A DNA stretch of 64,000 nucleotides from Micromonospora cathayae (GCF_028993575.1 NZ_CP118615.1:1860001-1924000); one strand, 5' to 3'; shown: positions 27,660 to 36,886, counted from the first letter of the stretch. Program-made: numbers and translations. Notes: a model not told the origin generated them from the letters alone.

Positions 27660-30028
27660 TCAGGGAACGCACCTTCCCGGTCGAGCCGTGGCACGTCCGG
27701 GAGGTGCAGCTCGACCTGGACGTACTGGCCCAGTCGGAGTCGGTGTTCGCGCTCTCCAACGGTCACATCGGGCTGCGCGGCAACCTCGACGAGGGCGAAC
27801 CGCACGGCCTCCCCGGCACCTACCTCAACTCGTTCTACGAGCTGCGCCCCCTGCCGTACGCGGAGGCCGGCTTCGGGTTCCCCGAGTCCGGGCAGACCGT
27901 CGTCAACGTCACCAACGGCAAACTGATCCGGCTGATGATCGACGACGAGCCGCTCGACGTCCGGTACGGCGAACTCCTCGACCACGAACGGGTCCTCGAC
28001 CTGCGGGCCGGGACGCTGTACCGGACGCTGCACTGGCGTTCCCCGGCCGGCCGGGAGGTGAAGGTGCACAGCACCCGGCTGGTCTCCTTCCGGCAGCGCT
28101 CGGTCGCCGCGATCCACTACGAGGTCGAGGCGGTGAACGGGCCGATCCGCCTGATCCTCCAGTCGGAACTGGTCGCCAACGAGAGCCTGCCGGCGCAGAG
28201 CCGGGACCCCCGGGTCGCCGCGGTGCTCGAGTCACCCCTGCTCGCCGAGGAACACCTCACCCGGGACACCGGCGGTCTGCTGATCCACCGGACGAAGGTC
28301 AGCGGCCTGCGGCTGGCCGCCGCGATGGACCACGAGGTACGCGGCCCGGCGCACACCACCACCGAAACCGAGGGGTACGACGACTGGGTACGCACCACCG
28401 TCGGCTGCGTCCTGGAACCGGGCCAGAAACTCCAGGTGGTCAAGCTGCTCACCTACAGCTGGTCGAGCCGGCGGTCCCTGCCGGCGCTGCGCGACCAGGT
28501 CGGGGCGGCCCTCGCGGCGGCCAAGCTGGACGGTTGGGACGGTCTGCGCCGCGAGCAGCGGGAGTACCTCGACGAGTTCTGGGAGGCCGCCGACGTCCGG
28601 GTCGAGGGCGACCCGGAGGTGCAGCAGGCGGTGCGTTTCGGACTGTTCCACGTGCTCCAGGCCGGGGCGCGGGCCGAACGCCGGCCGATCGCCGCGAAGG
28701 GCCTGACCGGCCCCGGCTACGACGGGCACGCCTTCTGGGACACCGAGATGTTCGTGCTGCCGGTGCTCACCTACACCCAGCCGAGCGCGGTCCGGGACGC
28801 GCTGTACTGGCGGCACTCCACCCTGGCGCAGGCCCGGGAACGGGCCCGGACGCTCAACCTGGCCGGCGCGGCCTTCCCCTGGCGCACCATCGAGGGGCCG
28901 GAGTCGTCGGCGTACTGGCCGGCCGGCACGGCCGCCTTCCACATCGCCGCCGACGTGGCCGACGCGTTGCGCCGGTACGTCCTGGTCACCGGGGACACCG
29001 ACCTGGAGCAGGCGATCGGGCTGGAACTGCTGGTCGAGACGGCCCGACTGTGGCGCTCGCTGGGGCACCACGACCGGCACGGCGCGTTCCACATCGACGG
29101 GGTGACCGGGCCGGACGAGTACACCGCGGTCAAGAACGACAACATCTACACCAACCTGATGGCCCAACGGAACCTGCTCACCGCCGCCGACGTGGCGATG
29201 CGCCACCGCGACCAGGCGATCCGGCTCGGGGTGACCGAGGAGGAGGCGGCGGCCTGGCGGGACGCGGCCAACGCCATGCACATCCCGTACGACGACGAGA
29301 TCCTGGTGCACGAGCAGGTCGAGGGCTTCACCCGGCTGGAGGAATGGGACTTCGAGCACACCCCGCCGGACAAGTACCCGCTGCTGCTGCACTACCCGTA
29401 CTTCGACCTGTACCGCAAACAGGTGGTCAAGCAGGCGGACCTGGTGCTGGCGATGCACTGGCGGGGCGACGCGTTCAGCCCGGTCGACAAGGCGCGCAAC
29501 TTCGACTACTACGAGCGGCGTACCGTCCGGGACTCGTCCCTGTCGGCCTGCACGCAGGCGGTGCTGGCGGCCGAGGTGGGCCATCCCGAGCTGGCGCACA
29601 GCTACCTGCGCGAGGCCGCGCTGATGGACCTGCACGACCTGAACGAGAACACCCGCGACGGCGTGCACATGGCCTCCCTGGCCGGCGCGTGGATCGCCCT
29701 GGTGGCCGGTTTCGGTGGCCTGCGCGACCATGACGGCACGCTGGCCTTCTGCCCGAGACTGTCCAGCCGGCTCAGCCGCCTGGAGTTCTCCGTCCAGTGG
29801 CGGGGCCTGCGGCTGAGGGTGGACATCCGGGCGCACCAGACGACGTACTCGCTGCGGCACGGCGGGCCGGACGCCGTCCTGGAACTGCTGCACCACGGCG
29901 AACCGGTCCGGGTGACCTGCGCCCAGCCGGTCACCATGCCGGTGCCGCCGCCGCACCCGTCCGGCCCGGCCCCGCAACAGCCCCCGGGCCGGGCCCCGCT
30001 CCGCCAGGCCGACAAGATCCGCGAGTGA
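27656..30028 (+). CDS. glycoside hydrolase family 65 (maltose/trehalose/kojibiose-type phosphorylase)
   Basis: 790 residues with the GH65 layout: an N-terminal beta-sandwich ([20 protein letters not shown]), a catalytic (alpha/alpha)6 barrel, and a small C-terminal sheet (LSFSVQ-like [16 protein letters not shown]). The general acid is E488 in [15 protein letters not shown]. The phosphate-binding region [20 protein letters not shown] is present. The inverting phosphorylase releases beta-glucose 1-phosphate for the adjacent, overlapping phosphoglucomutase. Which disaccharide is used cannot be read reliably. The last 25 residues are Pro-rich. Confidence 0.92.
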   Translation: MIRERTFPVEPWHVREVQLDLDVLAQSESVFALSNGHIGLRGNLDEGEPHGLPGTYLNSFYELRPLPYAEAGFGFPESGQTVVNVTNGKLIRLMIDDEPLDVRYGELLDHERVLDLRAGTLYRTLHWRSPAGREVKVHSTRLVSFRQRSVAAIHYEVEAVNGPIRLILQSELVANESLPAQSRDPRVAAVLESPLLAEEHLTRDTGGLLIHRTKVSGLRLAAAMDHEVRGPAHTTTETEGYDDWVRTTVGCVLEPGQKLQVVKLLTYSWSSRRSLPALRDQVGAALAAAKLDGWDGLRREQREYLDEFWEAADVRVEGDPEVQQAVRFGLFHVLQAGARAERRPIAAKGLTGPGYDGHAFWDTEMFVLPVLTYTQPSAVRDALYWRHSTLAQARERARTLNLAGAAFPWRTIEGPESSAYWPAGTAAFHIAADVADALRRYVLVTGDTDLEQAIGLELLVETARLWRSLGHHDRHGAFHIDGVTGPDEYTAVKNDNIYTNLMAQRNLLTAADVAMRHRDQAIRLGVTEEEAAAWRDAANAMHIPYDDEILVHEQVEGFTRLEEWDFEHTPPDKYPLLLHYPYFDLYRKQVVKQADLVLAMHWRGDAFSPVDKARNFDYYERRTVRDSSLSACTQAVLAAEVGHPELAHSYLREAALMDLHDLNENTRDGVHMASLAGAWIALVAGFGGLRDHDGTLAFCPRLSSRLSRLEFSVQWRGLRLRVDIRAHQTTYSLRHGGPDAVLELLHHGEPVRVTCAQPVTMPVPPPHPSGPAPQQPPGRAPLRQADKIRE

Positions 30029-30052
30029 ACCGCCCGGCCGGACCTCCGGGCA

Positions 30053-30215
30053 CCTGAGCGTGCCGCCCGGCCGTGCGACTCCTGAGCGCGCCGGCCCGGC
30101 CGTGCGACTCCTGAGCGGCCCGGCCCGGCCGTGCGACTCCTGAGCGGCCCGGCCCGGCCGTGCGACTCCTGAGCGCGCCGGCCCGGCCGTCCGACTCCTG
30201 AGCGCGCCGGCCGGC
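30053..30215. repeat. tandem array of a 29-base unit, about 5 copies
   Basis: The core GACTCCTGAGCG starts at 30077, 30106, 30135, 30164 and 30193, exactly 29 bases apart. The remainder of each unit is a CCGGCCCGGCCGTGC-type GC-rich segment with few substitutions, and a partial copy follows. The array lies just downstream of the GH65 gene, in no gene I can support. There are no unique spacers. Confidence 0.85.
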
Positions 30216-30269
30216 CGGTCATCCGGTCGGGTCGTGCGTCGGGGCGGCGTCCGGGCGCGTCGGGGGTGC

Positions 30270-30455
30270 TCAGCGCCTCCGTTCGCGGGTACCGGTGGTG
30301 GAGGGCCGGCCGGCGGCGTCGTGCGGGGCCATCGCGCGGGGGTCGTCGGCGGTACGGGCCTGGGCCGCCTCGTCCGCCCAGTCCCGCCCGCGCTCCTCGT
30401 CCTCGCGTCGGCCCTGCTCGTCGCGCCGCTTGCGGGCCTGCTCCTGCTGCGCCAT
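30270..30455 (-). CDS. small charged hypothetical protein
   Basis: 61 residues, very rich in Arg, Glu, Asp, Gln and Ala (MAQQEQARKRRDEQGRREDE...), with no hydrophobic segment; it is likely disordered or helical. An excellent GGGGAGGA site lies 6 bases before the ATG, which is the main reason to accept it as a gene. I do not recognise a family. It is divergently placed from the alpha/beta hydrolase gene, across the inverted-repeat element. Confidence 0.55.
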   Translation of the reverse strand: MAQQEQARKRRDEQGRREDEERGRDWADEAAQARTADDPRAMAPHDAAGRPSTTGTRERRR

Positions 30456-30777
30456 GTCGATCCTCCCCCGTGGCCGGCGGGCCGGTCGCGCCGCCGCTGA
30501 CCGCGCCTACCCCTCACCCCCACCACCAAACCCACCCCCCGGTCCTGTTGATCATGAAGTTGTTGACACGACACGCCGGTGCGCCGGACAACAACTTCAT
30601 GGTCAACGCAACAACTTCATGATCAACGTGGGCGACGGACGGCAGGTAGGCGGCGCGGAGGAGGGCCGGCCCCGGCCCACCGGGTGTCGGCCACAGGTGG
30701 GACTGTGGCCGACCGGGGCGGGTATCCGGGGACGGAGAGCCGGCGGCCGGCCGGCGGAGCCCGACGGAGGTCGGACC
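30456..30777. other. intergenic region containing an inverted-repeat element
   Basis: This 322-base stretch between two divergent genes holds the hairpin element at 30547-30627 and must contain the promoters of both genes. I see no other open frame with a credible start. Confidence 0.6.
30547..30627. repeat. palindromic repeat element with a duplicated right arm
   Basis: GTTGATCATGAAGTTGTTG (30547-30565) is followed by its near-perfect reverse complement at 30589-30607 (one mismatch). A perfect reverse complement, CAACAACTTCATGATCAAC, follows at 30609-30627. The element is AT-rich relative to its surroundings. It resembles dispersed REP/MITE-like palindromes that I recall from Micromonospora intergenic regions. 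Confidence 0.75.
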
Positions 30778-31437
30778 GTGACCACGGACGTACGCGCCAT
30801 GCCGGCGACCATTCCGGTCGCCGACGTCGAACTCCTCGCGGACCTGCTCGTACCGGTCGAACCGGTCGGTGTCGTGCTGTTCGCGCACGGCAGTGGCTCG
30901 TCCCGGCACAGCCCGCGCAACGTGGCGGTGGCGCACACGCTCAACGACCGGGCGCTCGCCACCGTCCTGGTGGACCTGCTGACCCCCGAGGAGGAGCGGG
31001 TGGACGAGCGGACCGCCGAACTCCGGTTCGACATCGGTCTGCTCGCCGGGCGGCTGGCCGGCATCGTCGATTGGCTCGCCACCGACCCCACCCTGGGCGG
31101 GCTGCCCGTCGGGCTGTTCGGGGCCAGCACCGGCGCGGCCGGGGCGCTGGTGGCGGCGGCGGCCCGCCCGGAACGGGTCCGGGCGGTGGTCTCCCGGGGT
31201 GGCCGCCCGGATCTGGCCGGCGAGGCCCTGGCCCGGGTACGCGCGCCGAGCCTGCTGCTGGTCGGTGGCCGGGACGAGCAGGTGATCGGGTTGAACGAGT
31301 CCGCCATGACCTCCCTCGACGGGGTGGCCGAGCTGCGGGTGGTGCCCGGCGCGACGCACCTGTTCGAGGAGCCCGGCACCCTGGAGCAGGTGGCCGACGA
31401 GGCCGGTACCTGGTTCACCACCCACCTCCGACGCTGA
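30778..31437 (+). CDS. alpha/beta hydrolase (dienelactone hydrolase family)
   Basis: 219 residues. VVLFAHGSGSSRHSPRN is the oxyanion-hole region, and GLFGASTGAAGAL carries the nucleophile serine in a GxSxG motif. Later blocks LLLVGGRDEQVI (acid) and VVPGATHLFEEPGTL (histidine) complete the catalytic triad. The family is sometimes fused to phosphoribosyltransferases; here only the hydrolase part is present. GTG 30778 follows CGGAGG at 7 bases and was preferred over a longer, repeat-encoded extension. Substrate unknown. Confidence 0.87.
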   Translation: MTTDVRAMPATIPVADVELLADLLVPVEPVGVVLFAHGSGSSRHSPRNVAVAHTLNDRALATVLVDLLTPEEERVDERTAELRFDIGLLAGRLAGIVDWLATDPTLGGLPVGLFGASTGAAGALVAAAARPERVRAVVSRGGRPDLAGEALARVRAPSLLLVGGRDEQVIGLNESAMTSLDGVAELRVVPGATHLFEEPGTLEQVADEAGTWFTTHLRR

Positions 31438-31527
31438 AGCCGGGCCGGGTACGGCGTGGCCAGGCGGGCGGCGGTGAGGGGGACAGGCGGGCGTCGGCGT
31501 GGTCAGGCTGGCGTCGGTGAGGCGTGG

Positions 31528-32721
31528 TCAGGCGGGCGTCGGTGGGCCGGCGGGCGGTGGCGTGGTGGTGGGCGGTGGGGTGGTGGGCGGCGGCAGGTCC
31601 GCCCTGCGGTGCCGCTGGATGGTGTCGACCACGCGGTACGCGACGGCGGTGACCGGCACCGACACGAAGGCGCCCGCGATCCCGGCGATCAGCGTGCCGG
31701 CGGTCACCGCCACCAGGATCACCGCCGGGTGCAGCCGTACCTGACGCTTCATGATCAGCGGTTCCAGCAGGTTGCCCTCGGCCTGCTGCACGGCGATCAC
31801 CGCCGCGAGGACCAACAGGGCGGTGCCGGGACCGTTCGCGGCGAGCGCCACCAGTACGGCGACGGCACCCGCGACGGTGGCCCCGATGATCGGGACGAAC
31901 GCGCCGAGGAAGGTGATCAGCGCCAACGGGAACGCCAACGGCACGCCGAGCAGGACCAGGGCCAGCCCGATGCCGACGGCGTCGATCGCGGCGATCATCA
32001 TGGTGCCCCGGCTGTACGCGCCGAGCGTGTGCCAGCCGGCCCGGCCCGCCTCGGCGGCGACCGTCCGGTTGCGCTCGGAGACCCGGCCGACCACCCACCG
32101 CCACATCGGCCGACCGTCCTTCAGCAGGAAGAACAGCAGTACCAGCGAGAGCAGGACCGCGCCGGCCACCTCGGCGGCGGCCCGCGCGCCGGAGACCGGG
32201 TCCGGTGAGCTGCCGCTCATCCCGCTCTGCGCCTGCTTGACCAGCCGATCGAGCTGGGCGTCGCTGACCGGCAGGGTGGACGTGACGAAGTCCCGGGTCC
32301 GTTCGACGCCCTGGTCGAGTTCGCTGGTGAGTTCGCTGAACTGGCCGGCGGTCAGGCTCCACACCAGCGCGACCGCACCGAAGATCACCCCGAGCAGGAG
32401 CAGCACGGTGAGCAGCGCCGCCAGCGCACCCGGCAGCCGTAGCCGGCGCAGCAGCCGGGTGACCGGATCGAGCAGCGCGGTGAGGAAGAAGGTGGCGGCC
32501 AGGGCGATCGCCAGCGGGGCCAGCAGCACCGCGATCCGGCCGATCAGGTAGAGCGCCGCGACGACCAGCACCAGGCAGGCGCTCCACATCACCACCGACC
32601 GCACCAGCCAGGGCAGCCGGTCCCAGGTGCCCCGCAGCCCGTCCCGCCCGGTCGGCCCGTCGGGCACGCGTACCGCCCCGGTCGGCCGGTCGGGCGTCCG
32701 TAAGCCGTCGTCGTCGATCAC
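31528..32721 (-). CDS. AI-2E family transporter (PerM/YdiK-like)
   Basis: A 397-residue polytopic membrane protein with about 7-8 helices. Family markers are LLAPLAIALAATFFLTALLDP, the LFFLLKDGRP loop, GAYSRGTMMIAAIDAVGIGLAL, FLGAFVPIIGATVAG and VIAVQQAEGNLLEPLIM. The family is named for autoinducer-2 export but most members have other or unknown roles, such as ion antiport. GTG 32721 has GAGGAGG 7 bases upstream. The tail (PPPTTPPPTTTPPPAGPP) is a proline/threonine low-complexity extension. It diverges from the antitoxin-like gene. Confidence 0.88.
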   Translation of the reverse strand: MIDDDGLRTPDRPTGAVRVPDGPTGRDGLRGTWDRLPWLVRSVVMWSACLVLVVAALYLIGRIAVLLAPLAIALAATFFLTALLDPVTRLLRRLRLPGALAALLTVLLLLGVIFGAVALVWSLTAGQFSELTSELDQGVERTRDFVTSTLPVSDAQLDRLVKQAQSGMSGSSPDPVSGARAAAEVAGAVLLSLVLLFFLLKDGRPMWRWVVGRVSERNRTVAAEAGRAGWHTLGAYSRGTMMIAAIDAVGIGLALVLLGVPLAFPLALITFLGAFVPIIGATVAGAVAVLVALAANGPGTALLVLAAVIAVQQAEGNLLEPLIMKRQVRLHPAVILVAVTAGTLIAGIAGAFVSVPVTAVAYRVVDTIQRHRRADLPPPTTPPPTTTPPPAGPPTPA

Positions 32722-32869
32722 GTCGGTCCTCCTCGATGTGTTCGCTGCTCCCGGTACCCGCCGGTCGGCCGGTCGACACTCCGCCGACGGGTCCCCGATC
32801 GGTGGGTTGTTTGTGCGGTGCGGGCCAGGGAAGGCAGCAGGAACCGACCCGAGGTGGAAGGAGAACCCC

Positions 32870-33052
32870 GTGAGCGACTTCATGGACAAGGCCAAGGACT
32901 TCGCCGGCCAGCACGACAAGCAGGTGGACCAGGGCCTGGAGAAGGCCGGTGAGCAGGTGGACCAGCGCACCGGCGGGAAGCACGACAAGCAGATCGACCA
33001 GGGTGTGGACCAGGCCCAGCGGCGTACCGGTGAGGGCGACCAGGTGCGCTGA
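32870..33052 (+). CDS. small MT0933-like antitoxin family protein
   Basis: 60 residues beginning VSDFMDKAKDFAGQHDKQ, the pattern of the MT0933 (Rv0909) antitoxin family. The central part is an internal duplication, QHDKQVDQGLEKAGEQVD then KHDKQIDQGVDQAQRRTG, both amphipathic helices. GAAGGAGA precedes the GTG. In mycobacteria the family member pairs with a downstream toxin; here no toxin gene adjoins, and many actinomycete paralogues are solitary, so a toxin-antitoxin role is uncertain. Confidence 0.75.
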   Translation: MSDFMDKAKDFAGQHDKQVDQGLEKAGEQVDQRTGGKHDKQIDQGVDQAQRRTGEGDQVR

Positions 33053-33194
33053 GCCCTCGTTCGGCATCCCGGGCACTGGTCAGGATCGACCACTCTCGCT
33101 ACTATCCGCAATCAGGGCATGACTCGATGTCGAGTCGTGGGCAGCGGACGTGACAGCCGCGGTGACGCGGCCGCCGACGAGAGGACGTCATCCG

Positions 33195-34391
33195 GTGACC
33201 GACACGATCGCGCACTCCTACCCCTTCGGCGCACCCGACCGGCTCAACCTCGACCCCCGGTACGCCGAACTCCGCCGCGACGAGCCGCTGGTCCGGGTGC
33301 GGCTGCCGTACGGGGAACCGGCCTGGCTCGCCACCCGGTACGCCGACGTGCGCATGGTGCTCGGCGACTCCCGGTTCAGCCGGGCCGCCGCGGTGGGGCG
33401 CGACGAACCTCGCAACGTCCCGGAGCAGCGGGAGTCCGGCATCCTCGGGATGGATCCGCCCGAACACACCCGGCTGCGGCGGGTGGTGGCGAAGGCGTTC
33501 ACCGCCCGCCGGGTCGAGGAGCTGCGGCCCCGTACCCGACGGATCGCCGACGAACTGGTCGACGGGATGCTCGCCGCCGGGGCGCCCGCCGATCTGGTCG
33601 CGCACGTCGCCACCCCGCTGCCGATCCGGGTCATCTGTGACCTGCTCGGTGTGCCGGTGGCCGACCAGGACCGGTTCCACACCTGGTCCGAGGCGATCGT
33701 CTCGACCACCGCGTTGACCCCGGAACGCGCCCAGAAGTATCTCGACAACCTGCTGTCGTACATGGCCGGGCTGGTCGAGCAGCGGCGCCGGACGCCGACC
33801 GACGACCTGATCGGCGCGATGGTTCGGACCCGTGACTCCGACGCCGACCGGCTCACCGAGGACGAGCTGGTCAGGCTGGCCGCCGGGCTGCTCGCGGCCG
33901 GGCACGAGACCACCGTGAACCAGATCCCCAACCTGGTGTACGTGCTGCTGACCAACCCGGAGCAGTGGGCGCGGCTGCGCGCCGAGCCGGAGCTGGTGCC
34001 GAGCGCCGTCGAGGAGCTGATGCGGTTCATCCCGCTCGGCGCGACCGCCGCCTTCCCCCGGTACGCCACCGAGGACGTCGAGGTCGGCGGGGTGCTGGTC
34101 CGGGCCGGTGAGCCGGTCATCGTCTCGATCCATTCGGCGAACCGGGACGAGCGGGCCTTCGCCGAGCCGGACGTGATCGACCTGGCCCGGTCGGTCAACC
34201 CGCACCTCGGCTTCGGGCACGGCGTCCACCACTGCGTCGGCGCGCAGCTGGCCCGGATGGAACTCCAGGTCGTCCTGGGCACCCTGCTCGACCGGACGCC
34301 CGACCTGCGGCTCGCCGTGTCCGAGCCGGAACTGACCTGGAAGTCCGGCCTGCTGGTGCGTGGCCTGACCAGCCTGCCGGTGAGCTGGTAG
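33195..34391 (+). CDS. cytochrome P450
   Basis: A 398-residue soluble bacterial P450. The I-helix oxygen-binding motif is AGHETT, the K-helix ExxR is ELMR (in VEELMRFIPLG), and the heme-binding loop is FGHGVHHCVGAQLAR with the thiolate ligand C347. It resembles the CYP105/CYP107-like actinomycete group. A 3Fe-4S ferredoxin gene follows after 15 bases and would supply electrons; the reductase is not local. No biosynthetic genes adjoin, so the substrate is unknown. GTG 33195 gives the expected VTDTIAHSYPFG start. Confidence 0.93.
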   Translation: MTDTIAHSYPFGAPDRLNLDPRYAELRRDEPLVRVRLPYGEPAWLATRYADVRMVLGDSRFSRAAAVGRDEPRNVPEQRESGILGMDPPEHTRLRRVVAKAFTARRVEELRPRTRRIADELVDGMLAAGAPADLVAHVATPLPIRVICDLLGVPVADQDRFHTWSEAIVSTTALTPERAQKYLDNLLSYMAGLVEQRRRTPTDDLIGAMVRTRDSDADRLTEDELVRLAAGLLAAGHETTVNQIPNLVYVLLTNPEQWARLRAEPELVPSAVEELMRFIPLGATAAFPRYATEDVEVGGVLVRAGEPVIVSIHSANRDERAFAEPDVIDLARSVNPHLGFGHGVHHCVGAQLARMELQVVLGTLLDRTPDLRLAVSEPELTWKSGLLVRGLTSLPVSW

Positions 34392-34406
34392 CGAGAGGAG
34401 ACCCCT

Positions 34407-34634
34407 GTGACCTCGGCGTGGCGGGTGACCGTCGACCCCACCCGGTGTATCGGATCCGGCATCTGTACGGGTGCCGCACCGGACCATTTCGTCCTCGTTG
34501 ACGGCCTGTCCTGTCCCCGGGACGAGCTGATCGAGCCGGCGGACCCGGTGATCGACGCGGCCGAGTCCTGCCCGGTGGAGGCCATCCAGGTGGCCGACGC
34601 GGCGAGCGACCGGCGGATCGCCCCGGAGCTGTGA
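34407..34634 (+). CDS. [3Fe-4S] ferredoxin
   Basis: 75 residues. Cluster ligands are C14 and C20 (RCIGSGIC) and C55 (ESCPVEAI). Glycine/serine takes the place of the second cysteine of a 4Fe-4S site, giving a 3Fe-4S cluster. It matches the Fdx/SoyB class that donates electrons to actinomycete P450s. It starts 15 bases after the P450 stop with GAGAGGAG upstream, so the pair forms one operon, closed by a strong hairpin at 34674-34708. Confidence 0.92.
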   Translation: MTSAWRVTVDPTRCIGSGICTGAAPDHFVLVDGLSCPRDELIEPADPVIDAAESCPVEAIQVADAASDRRIAPEL

Positions 34635-34673
34635 AGTCGGATTGATTCGGCCCCGGGACGGTGGCGGAGCCGG

Positions 34674-34708
34674 GTTCGGCCCGGGACCGTGACGGTCCCG
34701 GGCCGAAC
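34674..34708. terminator. strong hairpin terminator between converging genes
   Basis: GTTCGGCCCGGGACCG (34674-34689) pairs perfectly with CGGTCCCGGGCCGAAC (34693-34708) over a 3-base loop. It lies between the P450/ferredoxin operon (plus) and the hemerythrin gene (minus). Confidence 0.75.
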
Positions 34709-34746
34709 TGTCCCGGCTGTCCGGGCGGCTCTGCTGTCCGGTGTGG

Positions 34747-35352
34747 TCAGTGGGTCTGCTTCTCCCGCAGCTCGGTCACCGAGGTGGGACGGCCGCTGAT
34801 CGCGTCACGTACCCGGTCCACCAGCCCGGTGCCGGGGGCGAGCAGCTTGTTCGCCGGCGGACGGTCCGGTGCGGCCGGGTGCGGCCGGGTGGGCGCGGTC
34901 TTCTTCGCCGCCTCCACCTTGCCGGCCAGCTCCACCAGTTCCTCGTGTGCGACGGCGGCCCGCAGCCGGGGGAACAGGTCGCTCTCCTCTTCCTGGACGT
35001 GGTGCCGGATGGTGCTGGTCAGGTGGGCCAGCAGCTCGTCGAAACGGGGGTCGGACGGGTCCAGGGACTCCAGGTCCTTCATGGTCCGTTCGGCGTCGGA
35101 GTGTTCGTCGATCTCGTGGTCGGCGAGCTGGTCACCGTCGGGGAGGGCCTTACGGGCGGCCGGGTAGACGTACGCCTCCTCGGCGATCGAGTGCCGGACC
35201 AGTTCGGCGATCACCACGTCGGCGAGCTGTCGACGGTGCTCCGGCGTGCCCTGCCGGCTCTCCAGTTCGACGAAGAGTGCCTCGACCTCGCGGTGGTCGG
35301 TGGTCAGGATGTCGATGACGTCCCGTCCGGCCGTGCCTTCATGGTGGGTCAT
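34747..35352 (-). CDS. hemerythrin domain protein
   Basis: 201 residues. The first 140 form a four-helix hemerythrin/HHE domain: DILTTDHREVEALF (His), VVIAELVRHSIAEEAYVYP, ADHEIDEHSDAE and TSTIRHHVQEEESDLFP. The His/Glu residues would bind a di-iron centre for sensing or binding O2, NO or peroxide. The last 60 residues are a Pro/Lys-rich linker and a short helix. The ATG start is the only plausible one (MTHHEGTAG). It is a single gene. Confidence 0.9.
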   Translation of the reverse strand: MTHHEGTAGRDVIDILTTDHREVEALFVELESRQGTPEHRRQLADVVIAELVRHSIAEEAYVYPAARKALPDGDQLADHEIDEHSDAERTMKDLESLDPSDPRFDELLAHLTSTIRHHVQEEESDLFPRLRAAVAHEELVELAGKVEAAKKTAPTRPHPAAPDRPPANKLLAPGTGLVDRVRDAISGRPTSVTELREKQTH

Positions 35353-35550
35353 GTCTGTGCCCCTTACCGGTACGAGCTGTTGCGGATGCTCGATTCGGTA
35401 CCCCTCGATCCGGGGCTCAACCCCGTCGCCGGAAAGTGGACGCCGACCGGCCGGGCCCCGTCCGGCCCGGCACCCCGAGGGGCCGGCCCCCGGTTCGGGG
35501 TGGCCGGCCCGTCGGCGTCGGGTGCCCGTTGACGTCGGGTGCCGGTCAGG

Positions 35551-36285
35551 TCAGGAGCTGTAGCCGCGTTCGGCGATCCAGTGGGCCAACCGCTCGGTGC
35601 TGAGCCAGTACTCGCCGACCGGGTCGGCCGGGTCCGCGATGCGTACGGTGTCACCGCCGTCCCGGTAGGCGACCACCGTCAGGTAGTGCCCACCCGGGTA
35701 CGAGTGCTCCCGGCCGTCGGTGTCGACCGTCCCGCCCTTGATGTTGGCGACCACCGGGTCACCGGCGTCCAGGGCGTCCACGACGTCGGCGCGGAGCCGT
35801 TCGATCTGCTCGGGGCGGGCCACCGGGTCCCGGATCTCGGTGGTCCGGTAACCGCCGCCGGTCAGCTCGTTCAGCACCCGGGTGACGTCCTCGGCCGAGT
35901 TGGTGCCGGCGACGGTGGTGCCGAGCTTCTCGGCCAACTCGTCCTGGCTGAGGAGCTTGCCATCGGCGGAGAGGGCGATCCGGGTGGCGGCCGGGCCACA
36001 GTAGTAGAAGTTCGGCTGGGCCTGGTAGGCGACGCGGAGCGCGCGTTCCCGGCGGGTGTCCCGGGCGTCCCGGTCGTCCCGCCGGTCACCGGCGTCACTC
36101 CGGTCCCAGCGGGCCGGGGAGGTCGTGGTCCGCTCGGCCGGTCCGGCGATGGCGGACGTCGGTCCGGTCGTGGTGGCCGCCGGTCCGGTCGCGGCGTGTG
36201 CGGCCACCGCCGGTCCGACCACGGCACCACCGGTGAGGACCAGGCCGGCGACGGAGAGGCTGCTTCTGCGCAGGATCCGGTTCAC
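35551..36285 (-). CDS. secreted C39-family peptidase-like protein
   Basis: 244 residues with an N-terminal signal peptide (RRSSLSVAGLVLTGGAVVGPAVAAHA). A Thr/Arg/Asp-rich linker follows, then a papain-like C39 domain. The catalytic cysteine is in FYYCGPAATRIAL, the histidine in GGHYLTVVAY and the aspartate region in IADPADPVGEYW. The C39_2 fold is usual for bacteriocin-processing or uncharacterised exported proteases; no ABC transporter or peptide substrate is nearby. Export probably goes through Sec or Tat; the SRSS-like start lacks a clear twin arginine (MNRILRRSS has RR). Confidence 0.82.
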   Translation of the reverse strand: MNRILRRSSLSVAGLVLTGGAVVGPAVAAHAATGPAATTTGPTSAIAGPAERTTTSPARWDRSDAGDRRDDRDARDTRRERALRVAYQAQPNFYYCGPAATRIALSADGKLLSQDELAEKLGTTVAGTNSAEDVTRVLNELTGGGYRTTEIRDPVARPEQIERLRADVVDALDAGDPVVANIKGGTVDTDGREHSYPGGHYLTVVAYRDGGDTVRIADPADPVGEYWLSTERLAHWIAERGYSS

Positions 36286-36466
36286 GTCGAAGCTCCTTCG
36301 GGGGTTGACGGCGTCGCGGCCGGGGGCGGGTGGCGCGACGCGGCACCGCGTGGGCGCTCGGCTGTTCGGGGAATCCAGCGGCCCTGCTCGGGCCTACCGA
36401 GCATGCAACGACCCGGCCCCGGCCCGCATTTCGGCGGGGCCTCGGGGAGCAGCGGGGACGGACGGT

Positions 36467-36886
36467 TCAGAGGCTGCCGAGCAGGCGGGTCACGGTGATC
36501 TCGATGACGACCCGGGCGGGATTCGGGCGGGGTGGCCGGTACCGCTCGGTGTAACGGCGTTCCGCCTCGGTTACCGCCGCCGTGTCCGACCGCACCACGG
36601 CCCGGCCCTCGATGGTCAGCCAGCGTCGCCCGTCGACCTGACAGACCGCCACCAGGGCACCCTCGGGGCCGGCTGCGGCGACGTGACGCGCCTTGCGGGA
36701 CGTTCCGGAGGTGATCACCCGGGCCAGGCCGGCGGCCGCGTCGAAGGTGACCCCGACCGGTACGACGTGCGGGGTGCCGTCCGCGCGTACGGTGGTCAGG
36801 GTCGCCAGGTGCCGTTCCCGGCAGAAGGCGGCGACCCGCTCGTCATGCGGGGCCAGGCGGTGCCCGCCCCCCGATCGCTGCCCCAT
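36467..36886 (-). CDS. PPOX-class flavin/F420-binding oxidoreductase
   Basis: 139 residues with a split-barrel fold: [35 protein letters not shown] and [15 protein letters not shown]. This is the pattern of actinobacterial PPOX-class proteins (Rv1155-like) that use F420 or FMN to reduce small substrates. It ends [11 protein letters not shown] as usual. It is transcribed towards the C39 gene but separated by about 180 bases. Cofactor choice cannot be decided from the sequence. Confidence 0.85.
   Translation of the reverse strand: MGQRSGGGHRLAPHDERVAAFCRERHLATLTTVRADGTPHVVPVGVTFDAAAGLARVITSGTSRKARHVAAAGPEGALVAVCQVDGRRWLTIEGRAVVRSDTAAVTEAERRYTERYRPPRPNPARVVIEITVTRLLGSL

Noticed and set aside
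30053..30215. CRISPR array.
   Set aside because: The 29-base units are adjacent copies without unique spacers, and no cas gene is near.
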